Below, one piece after another: positions 1-8,691 of a DNA stretch of 42,805 nt. Position 1 is the first letter of the stretch, and each line of letters opens with the position of its first letter. A program made the position numbers and the translations under genes. The notes under the pieces were generated by a model. It was not told where the DNA came from. It was given only the letters and a program-made list of their open reading frames with translations, and made no database searches. The stretch comes from CAIZGX01 sp964511555 (GTDB lineage: Bacteria; Bacteroidota; Bacteroidia; Flavobacteriales_D; Sanyastnellaceae), in NCBI GenBank assembly GCA_964511555.1, contig CAZEFR010000016.1, forward strand, positions 1-42,805, written 5' to 3'.

Positions 1-43
1 GTACTACAGTAACATGTGGGAGAGTATGTCGTCGCCGATCTTC
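1..43 (+). rRNA. 5S ribosomal RNA, 3' end (partial)
   Basis: The first ~43 bases match the 3' end of Bacteroidota 5S rRNA as I know it: a CATGTGGGAGAGTA stretch followed by GTCGTCGCC and a GATCTT end. A strong rho-independent hairpin follows immediately, as expected at the end of an rRNA operon. The 5' part lies before the window. The exact 3' end is estimated; recognition is by eye, not by a covariance model. Confidence 0.8.
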
Positions 44-76
44 AAAAAGCCCCCCGAGAAATCAGGGGGCTTTTTC
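44..76 (+). terminator. Rho-independent terminator of the rRNA operon
   Basis: An 11-bp perfect stem is seen: AAAAAGCCCCC at 44-54 pairs with GGGGGCTTTTT at 65-75, with a 10-base loop. The run of T lies within the distal arm. It starts one base after the inferred 5S rRNA end. Bases 77-207 between this hairpin and the next gene hold nothing else I can support. Confidence 0.88.
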
Positions 77-207
77 GTGTCTGAAATTTTCTTCAGTAGC
101 AATGGCAAATTGTTGTCTGAAGTGCACATATTCTAAAAAATAATAATCTTTCAAGTGTAGGAAATATTATTTTCAGTCGTAAAATTGCAAAACTAAAATT
201 AAAAGAA

Positions 208-648
208 ATGAAAAAAGTTATTTTCACATTAATGATTGCTTGCGCAGCGTCAGTGGCATCAGCCCAGTACAAAGTTGTTACACTTGTTGAGTCAATTTTG
301 CCAGGAGGTATAGGACGTTCTCGTATGATTGAAGCGACTACCGATTTAGACTATAACGCTTATACGACGTCGAGAACAGATGGTAAAGATTCTAAGCAAG
401 GTGATGTTGATCGTGGAGACATCAAAATCGGAGGTTTCCGTGAAACGAAAATGTTGAACTTCTTCAGCATGGTTGGTATTAACTTCCAAAACATTGCTTC
501 AAATGATGCCTTGATTATGTCAAAATTGAATGAAATGGATGCTCAGGGCTATGAATTAGCTTTTGTTGCTTCTGGTGTTGAAAGTGATGCTGGAAAAGAT
601 GATGGACAGGGTATCTTCATCACCCGTCTTTATTTCAAGAAGAAATAA
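208..648 (+). CDS. Small exported protein of unknown function
   Basis: A 146-residue protein with a clear N-terminal signal peptide: KK, a hydrophobic core, and cleavage probably after ASA-Q near residue 20. The mature part is about 126 residues with no cysteine and no motif I can assign. Residues ~85-125 (LNEMDAQGYELAFVASG) vaguely recall the 'long loop, then GYEL..V' pattern of small DUF4177-like proteins, but this is weak. The gene stands alone between the rRNA terminator and its own strong terminator at 668-695, so it is probably monocistronic. The start is the only ATG before the signal peptide. I infer a periplasmic or outer-membrane-facing location; function is unknown. Confidence 0.75.
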   Translation: MKKVIFTLMIACAASVASAQYKVVTLVESILPGGIGRSRMIEATTDLDYNAYTTSRTDGKDSKQGDVDRGDIKIGGFRETKMLNFFSMVGINFQNIASNDALIMSKLNEMDAQGYELAFVASGVESDAGKDDGQGIFITRLYFKKK

Positions 649-667
649 TTCAATTCAATTGATTAAG

Positions 668-695
668 AAATGGGGTCGATGACCCCATTTTTTTT
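668..695 (+). terminator. Rho-independent terminator
   Basis: A 10-bp perfect stem, AAATGGGGTC at 668-677 with GACCCCATTT at 681-690, has a 3-base loop (GAT) and a continuing T run to 695. It ends the transcript of the small exported protein gene and lies just 16 bases before the next start codon. Confidence 0.88.
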
Positions 696-710
696 GCCTT
701 AATTTGTAAT

Positions 711-1559
711 ATGGAGAAAAGACTTATTGCAGGTACTATGCGTTGGGGTAGTTGGGGAGCTAAATACTCAACTGTCCAATATGCAGAGACTATCTCGAAG
801 TGGATAGATTGTGGAGTGAATGAATTCGATTTGGCCAATTTATACGGCGATTATTCTTGCGAAAAAGAATTTGGTAACGCATGGAGACTTCTAAATGTTT
901 CAAGGGCTTCAGTAAGTCTTATTTCGAAAATGGGAATAGAGAACCCATCACGTGCTCGAGCAAATACAATAAAACATTACAACTATTCAAAAGAACATAT
1001 CAGAAGCTGCGCGGAACAGTCGCTTCGAGATCTTCAAACTGATTATCTCGATGTTCTTCTTTTGCACAGACCTTCCCCCTTGCTCGAGGTAAATGAAGTT
1101 GCTGAAGCTGTTTCTAATTTGATTTCCTCAGGAAAAATAAAGTCTTTTGGAGTTTCGAATTTCCTTCCAGAACAAATAGATTGGTTGGGGAAGTATGTTC
1201 AGATTGATCACAATCAAATTTCATTTTCATTGAGCGATTATGCTTCCATGGAAAATGGATATTTGGAAGCATATGCTTCACGAAAAATGAATGTTTCAGC
1301 CTATTCTCCGATTTTAAATTTGGTGAGCGCTCCTCAAGAATTGAATGAAGTGCTCGATATTTTAGCGGAGAAGTACAATGTCACCATATCAGCGCTGTGT
1401 GTGGCTTGGGTGTTGAAACATCCTTTAATTAATTCTTGTGTAATAGGCACTTCACGAATCGATCGAATCAACGAAGTTCGACATGCGTTAGACATAAACC
1501 TCGAACTTCAAGATTATTTTAAGTTGTGGGAAGCGGCCCGAGGAACGCGAGTTCCTTAA
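711..1559 (+). CDS. Aldo/keto reductase family oxidoreductase
   Basis: A 282-residue NAD(P)H-dependent aldo/keto reductase of the YdhF-like subgroup. The catalytic tetrad is visible: Asp40 and Tyr45 (FDLANLYG), Lys73 (ISKMG) and His119 (LLLHRPSP). The C-terminal part has the WVLKHP and IGTSR segments that bind the cofactor phosphate in this family. Length is normal and the protein looks intact and cytoplasmic; its substrate cannot be read from the sequence. The last 4 bases overlap the 3' end of the convergent HMG-CoA-lyase-like gene. A box resembling the Bacteroidota -7 element (TTAATTTG, one mismatch, 699-706) ends only 4 bases before the ATG, so the mRNA may have almost no leader. Confidence 0.88.
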   Translation: MEKRLIAGTMRWGSWGAKYSTVQYAETISKWIDCGVNEFDLANLYGDYSCEKEFGNAWRLLNVSRASVSLISKMGIENPSRARANTIKHYNYSKEHIRSCAEQSLRDLQTDYLDVLLLHRPSPLLEVNEVAEAVSNLISSGKIKSFGVSNFLPEQIDWLGKYVQIDHNQISFSLSDYASMENGYLEAYASRKMNVSAYSPILNLVSAPQELNEVLDILAEKYNVTISALCVAWVLKHPLINSCVIGTSRIDRINEVRHALDINLELQDYFKLWEAARGTRVP

Positions 1560-2410
1560 TGATTCATGGTTTGACTCGACAACAACAGCGTTTCTGAAAC
1601 TTTTTCAGATGATACACGACTATCGTTCAATAATGTTTCAGAAAACTGCAACAATAATTCAGTTGGCATATTCCCAACCAATTCATCTTTTGCCATAGGG
1701 CATCCCCCGTATCCGCCAAATGCACCATCGAATCTTCTACATCCGCTGTCGTAAGCCGATTGGATTTTAGTCATTGCATTGTCATAACGAGAATGAAGAT
1801 GTGCACCAACAACGCAATTCGAAAGAGATTGAGATGCCTTGAATAATTGTGAAATACTTTCGGGGGTTGCACTTCCGATTGTGTCTGACATCATGATTTC
1901 AGAAACACCAAAATCGCTCACCAAACGCTGAGAAAGGGCTCTTGGTATTTCCTCATTCCAAATTTCATTGTATGGATTTCCAAAGGCCATGCTCAAGTAA
2001 ACAACGAGCTTTTTGTTTTTGTCTGACGTTTTTTTCTGAATCGATTCTAAAACGAATAAGCTATCTTCAATACTCTTTCCCGTGTTACGAAGTTGAAAAG
2101 TATTGTTAATCGAAAAGGGATAGCCGATGAATTCAATTCGTTCATGTGTTAATGCTTCTTCTGCGCCTCGCTCATTCGCTACAATTGCTAGGAGTTGAGT
2201 TGAAGAATTATTCAATTTGGACAACACTTCTCGCGTGTCTTTTAGTTGAGGAATAGCTTTCTCACTTACAAATGATCCAAAATCTAAACGGTCAAATCCA
2301 AGCGACAACAAATGATTCAAGTATTGAACTTTCTTTTCTGTTGGAATGAAAGTGGCTATGCCTTGCATGGCATCGCGCGGACATTCGGTTAAATACAGTG
2401 CGCCATTCAT
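1556..2410 (-). CDS. HMG-CoA lyase-like protein (HMGL/DRE-TIM barrel)
   Basis: A 284-residue TIM-barrel lyase. Features of hydroxymethylglutaryl-CoA lyase are all present: the N-terminal E-x-PRD-x-x-Q motif (Arg12, Asp13), SDTIGSATP at ~175-183, the metal-binding HLH pair (His204, His206), and the cysteine loop GGYGGCPMAKDELVGN (Cys237, Asn247). Known members cleave HMG-CoA to acetoacetate and acetyl-CoA at the end of leucine degradation; that exact substrate is an inference here. It is last in the long minus-strand series, 15 bases after the ComEC-like gene, but has its own -7-type box at 2415-2422. Its 3' end overlaps the convergent aldo/keto reductase gene by 4 bases. Confidence 0.85.
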   Translation of the reverse strand: MNGALYLTECPRDAMQGIATFIPTEKKVQYLNHLLSLGFDRLDFGSFVSEKAIPQLKDTREVLSKLNNSSTQLLAIVANERGAEEALTHERIEFIGYPFSINNTFQLRNTGKSIEDSLFVLESIQKKTSDKNKKLVVYLSMAFGNPYNEIWNEEIPRALSQRLVSDFGVSEIMMSDTIGSATPESISQLFKASQSLSNCVVGAHLHSRYDNAMTKIQSAYDSGCRRFDGAFGGYGGCPMAKDELVGNMPTELLLQFSETLLNDSRVSSEKVSETLLLSSQTMNH

Positions 2411-2414
2411 TCGG

Positions 2415-2422
2415 CAAAGGTA
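2415..2422 (-). promoter_or_regulatory. Bacteroidota-type -7 box before the HMG-CoA lyase-like gene
   Basis: On the minus strand the sequence reads TACCTTTG, a perfect TAnnTTTG. It ends only 4 bases before the ATG at 2410, so transcription would begin at or within a base or two of the start codon. No good TTG/TTTG -33 element is visible 17-23 bases upstream, which lowers confidence. It overlaps the short gap after the ComEC-like gene. Confidence 0.4.
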
Positions 2423-2425
2423 TTC

Positions 2426-4369
2426 TTATTTTATGATGAATGGCTCGCTTTGTATATTTTGAGACGTGATGTTGAACAGTTTGGTGTAATTCGAAATAAT
2501 TTCTTTCTTTTTCTTTGAAACTCCTTTGCCAATAAGAATTTTTTTGTCTTGAATCTTTTTCATAAAGGAAGAATCAATACGATAGCTTTTCATTTCGTCA
2601 TCAAGCAGAATAGTCGATGATTTTTCACGAGCGTGAAAGAGCGATATTTCTGCGGTGTCTTGCTTTTCAATCCAAATTAAGGAGGACGGAAATGCAATTT
2701 GCAAAGTTTGTTGATTGGCTCGATTATTTTGGCATTTCCAATTGTTCAGTTTTTGAAGATACTTTGACGAGAGCGTATCGTTGTCGCATGCAATGAAGAG
2801 TTGTTTTTCAGTTCCGAAAAGAAGAATGTTCGATTGATAATAGGTGAATAGAATTCCGTTCTTTGTCGGAGTGGCGTATGAGAATGAGATGAAGAAAAGT
2901 AAGAAAATTCCTGAAAAGTGAAGGGTGATGCTTTTTTTATAAAAAGCAAAAAGGATTAGCGACACCAATATCAAGTATGCGAGTAGCGCTTGTTGTAAAT
3001 TAAATGAGATGTTGGTGTATTGTGCTTGGGGTATGTAATTAATGAGGTGAATGAAGTCATTCATTCCTGCAGTGACAATTTTCAGGATATACACTATTGT
3101 TTCACCCAAGAGTGGAATTCCTGATAAGAATAGGAAGGCAATGCCGATATAGAGTATCATGGTTGACCAAGGGACAAGAATGAGGTTTGTGAAGAGAAAG
3201 TAAGTAGGGAAGGAATGGAATATGTATAGAGTAAGAGGAAGGGTTGATATTTGTGCGGATAGGGTTATGCTAGCTGAAGATAGGAGGTAGTATCCAATTT
3301 TGTTTTCAGTGTAGCACTTTTTCATTATTAATGGATGAATAACAACAATTCCGAGGACTGCCGTTATTGAGAGCAGAAAACCAAGATTGAAAATGAGAAA
3401 AGGTTGGAAGTAGAGAATGAGAAGTGTAGATCCAGCAATAGTGTTTGCGGTATTCCTCGAGAGAAAAAAACAATCAGAGAGTACGAAGAAAGAGAACATA
3501 CAACAAGCCCTGACAACACTGGCCGAAAAGCCCGTAAGTGCTCCGTATGTCCAGAGTAAAGTCATAGCTAAAAAGAATGTTAACCATTTTCTTTTTTTTC
3601 GAACAAACAACTTCAAAGCAAGAAGAATAAGTTCGTAAATTAACGCGACATGCATTCCGGAAACAGCTAGAATATGAACGACGCCTGCAATGGAATAATC
3701 AGAAGAAATTTCCTTGGTTAATAGCGAAGTTTCTCCAAGAAGCAGAGCAGAGAGAATTGCTGCCGATGCTGTATCGGGTACGAAAAAGGTAATTTTTTGT
3801 TTTAGGCTTTGTTGTAATTGCTGCGGAAAAAAAAGGAAGGAGTTTCGATCTTGAGTGGATGTTGAATGAATTTTTTGAATTTTGAACTCGTGCGTAATTC
3901 CATTCGATAGCATTTGTTTTTGTTTGTCGAAGCTCCATGGAAGTTTCGGTGCTTGAATCTCTTCGAAAGTGCCGATAGTGGTGAGACAATCTCCTGGTTG
4001 AAGAGTGTCATTGTTATTGGTTTCAACCAAAAACTTTTGATTTCCTGCTAAAGCGAAGTATTGGTTTTCTCGATTTTTTTTATCAATGTGAAATTTTAAG
4101 GTAATAGGTTCCTTCGGCAAAGAGTAATGCGAATGAACAAACTGATCTACGGTAATTACCCCGCCGAAAAGAAAAACAGTAAGCAGCAACAAACTTTGCA
4201 CTTGGGGGTATTTTCTTTTTGAAAGAAGTACCAAGAATAGGATTATACAAATCGCCAAAGCGTATCTACTACAAATGGAGAACGAGTTCTTATGAAATTC
4301 GAGAAGGATGCCAAGAATAAAAAATAAGCAGGGGACAACCAATGGAGCCCGACGAAAGAATGAAAGCAT
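2426..4369 (-). CDS. comEC: ComEC/Rec2-family DNA uptake channel
   Basis: A 647-residue polytopic membrane protein. N-terminal hydrophobic segments and an OB-like periplasmic region (~60-170, DUF4131-like) precede the family hallmark VVHILAVSGMHVALIYE at ~230-246. The competence-domain helices follow, including LTGFSASVVRACCM. In known members this inner-membrane channel brings one DNA strand into the cytoplasm during natural transformation. The C-terminal ~150 residues do not show the HxHxDH motif of the metallo-beta-lactamase domain found in longer ComEC proteins, so this is a short form. It lies 12 bases downstream of the GT2 gene and 15 bases upstream of the HMG-CoA-lyase-like gene. Whether this organism is transformable cannot be judged from one gene. 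Confidence 0.87.
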   Translation of the reverse strand: MLSFFRRAPLVVPCLFFILGILLEFHKNSFSICSRYALAICIILFLVLLSKRKYPQVQSLLLLTVFLFGGVITVDQFVHSHYSLPKEPITLKFHIDKKNRENQYFALAGNQKFLVETNNNDTLQPGDCLTTIGTFEEIQAPKLPWSFDKQKQMLSNGITHEFKIQKIHSTSTQDRNSFLFFPQQLQQSLKQKITFFVPDTASAAILSALLLGETSLLTKEISSDYSIAGVVHILAVSGMHVALIYELILLALKLFVRKKRKWLTFFLAMTLLWTYGALTGFSASVVRACCMFSFFVLSDCFFLSRNTANTIAGSTLLILYFQPFLIFNLGFLLSITAVLGIVVIHPLIMKKCYTENKIGYYLLSSASITLSAQISTLPLTLYIFHSFPTYFLFTNLILVPWSTMILYIGIAFLFLSGIPLLGETIVYILKIVTAGMNDFIHLINYIPQAQYTNISFNLQQALLAYLILVSLILFAFYKKSITLHFSGIFLLFFISFSYATPTKNGILFTYYQSNILLFGTEKQLFIACDNDTLSSKYLQKLNNWKCQNNRANQQTLQIAFPSSLIWIEKQDTAEISLFHAREKSSTILLDDEMKSYRIDSSFMKKIQDKKILIGKGVSKKKKEIISNYTKLFNITSQNIQSEPFIIK

Positions 4370-4381
4370 AGTTTTCCGATT

Positions 4382-5422
4382 TTATTCGGAAAATAGCTTA
4401 GAATCTAATTGGTGAAAATTATGCTTATGCTTCAAAAAGAAGGAAACCAAGATGCTGCCTTGATATTTGCCGCATAAGTTTGCCTTTTTCCAGTGTTTTT
4501 TTTCGTTGTTACGAAGTCTTAAATACAGCGGGAATTTGAAATAAAAATAAAAGTGTGCTTTCAGCACTGCAAAGAAGTAGGAAAAATTTCCTTCAAATAG
4601 AAATCGAATACCTGCAATTCCATCTAGAATCATTCGTCTGAGAAGAAATATGAAAAGAGGCGAGGTGCGGTGATTCTTCAACAATAAAAATAAATTGTTA
4701 CGAAAGTTAAGGTATGTCTTGAATGAACTTTGACGATCCAATGTTCCTCCTCCAATGTGATAAACTTTTGCTTCGCCACAAACACCAATTTTGTAGCCTC
4801 TGTTTTTCAAACGCCAGCACAAATCTATTTCCTCCATGTGTGCGAAGAACGTTCCATCGAATCCGTGAACTTCTTTCCAGGCAGAAGATTTGATTGTTAG
4901 CGCGGCTCCGCTGGCCCAAAACACCTCTCGATTCGAGTTGTATTGTCCGACGTTTTTTTCGAAGGCATAGAATATTCTTCCGGCACAAAAAGCAAAACCA
5001 TCTTTGTCTAAAAAGCCTCCCGCAGCTCCGGCATATTCGAAGTAGTCTTGCTCTTCATGACTAAGAATAAGAGGAGCACAAGCTACAAGCTTGTCATCTG
5101 ACTGTAGGTATTTAATTTGAGGTGAAAGCCAATTTCGTGGCACTTCAACGTCGCTATTTAAGAGAACGAAATATTCGTAGTCAAGATTTTTAAGTCCGCG
5201 ATTATAGCCTTCAGCAAATCCGTAGTTGTTGTCGAGCTGAATGATTTGTACACCAGAGAAATCGGAGTTTAAGAGCTCTACAGAGTGGTCAGTTGAATTG
5301 TTGTCAACGACAACAATATCAGCTTCAGGCGAATTCTCAATGATAGATGGAAGAAAGCGTTTGAGATATTTTGCTCCGTTCCAATTAAGAATGACAACGG
5401 CAATATTATTTGCAGGGTTCAT
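4382..5422 (-). CDS. Glycosyltransferase family 2
   Basis: A 346-residue GT-A glycosyltransferase. The N-terminus VVILNWNGAKYLKRFLPS with VVDNNSTDHS at ~36-45 is the nucleotide-sugar pocket. LLNSDVEVP at ~92-100 holds the metal-binding Asp, and the E-E-D/W region FFAHMEEIDLCWRLKNRG (~190-207) is typical of rhamnosyltransferase-like GT2 enzymes. A C-terminal hydrophobic/basic region (~255-300) may touch the membrane. It probably adds a sugar to a surface polysaccharide or LPS; donor and acceptor are unknown. It sits 4 bases after the GWxTD gene and 12 bases before the ComEC-like gene, so all are probably co-transcribed. Confidence 0.88.
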   Translation of the reverse strand: MNPANNIAVVILNWNGAKYLKRFLPSIIENSPEADIVVVDNNSTDHSVELLNSDFSGVQIIQLDNNYGFAEGYNRGLKNLDYEYFVLLNSDVEVPRNWLSPQIKYLQSDDKLVACAPLILSHEEQDYFEYAGAAGGFLDKDGFAFCAGRIFYAFEKNVGQYNSNREVFWASGAALTIKSSAWKEVHGFDGTFFAHMEEIDLCWRLKNRGYKIGVCGEAKVYHIGGGTLDRQSSFKTYLNFRNNLFLLLKNHRTSPLFIFLLRRMILDGIAGIRFLFEGNFSYFFAVLKAHFYFYFKFPLYLRLRNNEKKHWKKANLCGKYQGSILVSFFLKHKHNFHQLDSKLFSE

Positions 5423-5426
5423 TTCA

Positions 5427-6887
5427 TTAATGTGGATTGTACCAGAGTTCTTCGAGTTCGTCTCCGCTGTATGGATCTTGATTTTGATTGTTTCCTATTC
5501 TACCTGTTGTTGAAGGGTCGCTCATTTGTCTCGATCGGACGAGATTCTTCCAGTCGAAATTTCTAACTTCATTGGGTATATCTGAATGAAGGAGCTCCAT
5601 GTCGTAGTTCAAACTGGTGTTGTAGAATAAGAATCGACTATCACGAAGTCCTGTATTTGTATTGTAATAATGCCAAATTTCAAAGGGCCAATAGTCAGGA
5701 TCGTTGTTACGAACTACCCGCGTGCTTGGTTTTCCATATTGCAGATAAACCCGTCCTCGGTCTGTTTGCCAGCCATTTTTAATTTTTGTTCCGAACTCTT
5801 TTTGAACCGCAAGCACATCGCGGTAGTAATCGTTCCATGCTTTTTCAGGATTTACAGAATTTCTTCTAGACCAGAACGTATACATGAAACTTTGACGAGT
5901 TCTGAAGTCTGAGCGACTGAGAATGTTATCAATTGTATTTCTCTCTACGCTTTCAGCAATGGGCAGACAAGACTGAATATGGGCATAAAGCGAGTCGCTG
6001 TTGCTGTATCTGGCCACGAACGTTCCTTCAATGTCGAAATTGCTCGGAGGTGTATAGGCATTTTCAAGAAGTTTATTTCGAGAAAACTTTCGATAACGAG
6101 TGCTCACGACTTTTCCGGCTCTATCAAGCATTTCAAGTTTCAACATGTACTCGCCAGATGTTAGGTTGCTTATATCTATGGTTTGAAGCATTGGAATTAC
6201 TTCGTCGGCCTCTGCGCGTATGATTCGCTTTGTATTTTGAATTTCATTTTGAAGGGCATCGGTAAGACAAAAAGCGTAGGCAAAACTTGTTTTTTTTCCA
6301 AGAAGTTTCTGCGAATTATAGAGTTCTGCGTAGAAGATCAAACCGTTGAGTGAGGTGGGATAATAATTCGAAACATATGGGATCAGGTCATATCCCGCTT
6401 TGCTAAAGGCGTTTTCTTCAACGGTATTGGTAAATGCACTAACAAAGGCAATGTCTGAAAAGAAACAACCCTCGGAAAGGTGCGATACTTCGATAGTTTC
6501 GTTATGAACGAGTGGAGAAGCGAGAGAATCGTTGGCGTCGTAAATTTCTATTTCAAGCTGGTAATTTCCATCTGCAAGAAGAAATCGTTCCACCGACATG
6601 AAGTCAGAGGCCTTTGGTATAACACTGGGAGTGCTTTTTGCGTTGAACTTCGCGAATTGTATAACGTTCGTTCCTTGCGATAGAAAAACGCTGCAGTTCG
6701 CTTGTGCTGAATATTGACCATCAGCACCCCTCGACGTTTTTAAAGATTTTCCTTCGAATGAAAAAACAACCTCAATATAAGGCCCTGTTTCAGAATTGTA
6801 AAATGTTTGGTGGTCTATGAATACACGCAAAGCATGTGCGTTGAAAGAAATAATTAGACCAAGTACGAGGAACGAAATTTGTCTCAT
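5427..6887 (-). CDS. GWxTD domain-containing exported protein
   Basis: A 486-residue protein with a signal peptide (cleavage near NAHA-L, residue ~19). The signature GWQTDRGRVYLQYGKP (GWQTD at 372-376) defines the GWxTD domain, known from Bacteroidota and relatives but without an established biochemical role. Before it are beta-rich segments (~20-300) that look like stacked immunoglobulin-like domains. It is probably periplasmic or outer-membrane associated. A gap of 53 bases separates it from the START-like gene upstream and only 4 bases separate it from the GT2 gene downstream. A -7-like box (CATCTTTG, 6893-6900) lies 5 bases before the ATG. Confidence 0.85.
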   Translation of the reverse strand: MRQISFLVLGLIISFNAHALRVFIDHQTFYNSETGPYIEVVFSFEGKSLKTSRGADGQYSAQANCSVFLSQGTNVIQFAKFNAKSTPSVIPKASDFMSVERFLLADGNYQLEIEIYDANDSLASPLVHNETIEVSHLSEGCFFSDIAFVSAFTNTVEENAFSKAGYDLIPYVSNYYPTSLNGLIFYAELYNSQKLLGKKTSFAYAFCLTDALQNEIQNTKRIIRAEADEVIPMLQTIDISNLTSGEYMLKLEMLDRAGKVVSTRYRKFSRNKLLENAYTPPSNFDIEGTFVARYSNSDSLYAHIQSCLPIAESVERNTIDNILSRSDFRTRQSFMYTFWSRRNSVNPEKAWNDYYRDVLAVQKEFGTKIKNGWQTDRGRVYLQYGKPSTRVVRNNDPDYWPFEIWHYYNTNTGLRDSRFLFYNTSLNYDMELLHSDIPNEVRNFDWKNLVRSRQMSDPSTTGRIGNNQNQDPYSGDELEELWYNPH

Positions 6888-6892
6888 GAGTG

Positions 6893-6900
6893 CAAAGATG
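6893..6900 (-). promoter_or_regulatory. Weak -7-like box before the GWxTD gene
   Basis: On the minus strand CATCTTTG (one mismatch to TAnnTTTG) ends 5 bases before the ATG at 6887. A TTTG lies only 15 bases further upstream, too close for the usual spacing. Listed because it repeats the geometry seen before three other genes in the window. Confidence 0.25.
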
Positions 6901-6940
6901 CGAACGAAACGAATACAAAAAGTATAAGAATTTGAATTGA

Positions 6941-7321
6941 TTATCTTCCTATCACTCTTCGTAGGTCTTCAATGGCTAAATCCCAAAGCATTTTTGCATC
7001 TTCAGTATCTGCTTTTTCACAAAAGTCAGTCACAATTAACGCTACCTCATTCGTCATTTCATCTACCTTAATGCGCATTTCAAAATACGTGTCGGCATAT
7101 TCTTTTTCATCCCATTGCCAACGCACAAATTGATTCTTTTTATTTGAGAGTAATTTTGCGGTTCGCTCTTCGTCATCCCATTGAAAGGTAAATACTTCTG
7201 CTTTTTGGTTAACCTTGTCTGCAAACCACTCTTCGAGGTTACTCGGATTGCTTATGCAGTTAAAGAGTATTTGCGCGGAACTGTGCACGAGATATTCTAT
7301 TTCAAATTGAATTTTGCTCAT
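6941..7321 (-). CDS. START-like (SRPBCC) domain protein
   Basis: A 126-residue small cytoplasmic protein that fits one SRPBCC/START-like fold of the Bacteroidota type. An N-terminal beta-strand (KIQFEIEYLVHSS) leads into a helix and NPSNLEEWFADKV. Alternating strands follow (VFTFQWDDEERTAKLL, FVRWQWDEKEYADTYFEM), and a long C-terminal helix ends in LRRVIGR. Such folds bind hydrophobic ligands or act in regulation; the role of this subgroup is unknown. It is separated by 71 bases from the PhoD-like gene and by 53 bases from the GWxTD gene. A near-consensus -7 box (TATCTTTA on the minus strand, 7343-7350) could give it its own transcript. Confidence 0.8.
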   Translation of the reverse strand: MSKIQFEIEYLVHSSAQILFNCISNPSNLEEWFADKVNQKAEVFTFQWDDEERTAKLLSNKKNQFVRWQWDEKEYADTYFEMRIKVDEMTNEVALIVTDFCEKADTEDAKMLWDLAIEDLRRVIGR

Positions 7322-7392
7322 TTTAAACTTGTAAAGGTGTTTTAAAGATACGAAATCCGATTAAATGATTCGTAAATAAAGAACGAAGTTTT

Positions 7393-8691
7393 TTACCTCT
7401 CTATCGCGTAAGATTTTTTCCAACAGGTTTTGCCGTTCTTATCAATTAGTGAAATGCCAATTGTTCTTTCTTTGGTGGTTCCAGTAAACGTTATGTAAGC
7501 AAAGTTTTGCTCTGCGAGAAATGTGCCCTCAACACGATTGGAATTAACTTCCTTGCTGTTGCTGTATGGCTTGCTTGTTAAGGGTGATGAAGTGACATCT
7601 AAAACAGAAATGTTGTCACTTAGCTTTAATTCGGAGAGTTCAGCGAAATGTCTATCGCCTGTCAAGAAAACAACATTTTTAATTTTATTCTTCGCAAGAA
7701 GATCGAGCAAGTAGTTTCTTTCTTCCACGTAGTTCGCGTAATTTTCAAAGTCGGCAACAGAAGAAAGAACCTGACTGCCAACTGCAATAAGTTTAAAAGA
7801 AGCTTTGCTTGATTTAAGATCTTCAATGAGCCATTGAATCTGCTCTTTGCCGAGCATTTGTGGGGTAACTCCTTCAATCCCTGGTGGAATTCTGAAACTA
7901 CGATTGTCCAATAAGTAAAGATCTACATCGTTTACAGTCACTTTTCCCGTGATGCAGTTGTTTTCATTTTTTGGAAAACCATAATTTGAATTGCCCCACA
8001 TTTCTTTGAATGCCGCAAGACTTTCTTTTTTATATTGAAAGGAAGAATGGCTGTCGTTCGGCCCAAAATCGTGATCGTCCCAAACAGCATATTGCGGACA
8101 TGTTGAAAGTAATTTTTGAATGGAAGGAACTTGTCGTGCTTTTAAGTATCGAGCTTCCATATTGGCTTGCGTTTCAAAGTCACCTTCGCGCAAATAAATA
8201 TTGTCGCCACCCCAAATCATTGCGTTTGGCTTCAGTGCGGAAATGATGGTGAAAATTGAGTCGGATTGCCCGTATGCCTTGCCAGGCCTGTCGAATTCAG
8301 GATCATTCACATAGGTGCAACTTCCAAATACAATTGAAAAATGGGGAGCGTCTTTTCGCCATTGCCAAAGTTCTTGCGTGGTGAATTCGTAGATATTCGT
8401 TTGAAAACTTTTGCTTTTCAGGAAGAACGTATATGTCGTGCCCGGTTGAAGCGAAGAAAGAATAATTTTATTGCTGAGGTGATTTTCTTTCGAAACAGAA
8501 AATGAGATCTCACCGCCATTCCTATTTGGATTTGAATATTGAAGTGAAACGTTCTCGCCTTCATTCGGCCAATGCACCCAAATTTCAGCGTTACGTTGCC
8601 CCACATGTCCAAGCATGACAATTTCAGATTGCGCGAAAATTTGCAACGAGGCGAAGCAAATGAAGAAGGCTATTATTGATTTGAAATGCAT
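7393..8691 (-). CDS. PhoD-like exported alkaline phosphatase/phosphodiesterase
   Basis: A 432-residue protein with a signal peptide (cleavage near IFA-Q, residue ~20). A small N-terminal beta domain (~22-105) is followed by a metallophosphoesterase fold. Metal-ligand motifs are visible in order: FGSCT at ~122, MIWGGDNIY at ~158-166, VWDDHDFG at ~204-211 and LTGDRHFAEL at ~344-353. PhoD enzymes hydrolyse phosphomonoesters or phosphodiesters using Fe and Ca, and this one would act in the periplasm or outside the cell. Its start lies inside the 3' end of the upstream glycosyltransferase gene (19-base overlap), so the two are translationally linked. No Pho-box type site was recognised. Confidence 0.88.
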   Translation of the reverse strand: MHFKSIIAFFICFASLQIFAQSEIVMLGHVGQRNAEIWVHWPNEGENVSLQYSNPNRNGGEISFSVSKENHLSNKIILSSLQPGTTYTFFLKSKSFQTNIYEFTTQELWQWRKDAPHFSIVFGSCTYVNDPEFDRPGKAYGQSDSIFTIISALKPNAMIWGGDNIYLREGDFETQANMEARYLKARQVPSIQKLLSTCPQYAVWDDHDFGPNDSHSSFQYKKESLAAFKEMWGNSNYGFPKNENNCITGKVTVNDVDLYLLDNRSFRIPPGIEGVTPQMLGKEQIQWLIEDLKSSKASFKLIAVGSQVLSSVADFENYANYVEERNYLLDLLAKNKIKNVVFLTGDRHFAELSELKLSDNISVLDVTSSPLTSKPYSNSKEVNSNRVEGTFLAEQNFAYITFTGTTKERTIGISLIDKNGKTCWKKSYAIER

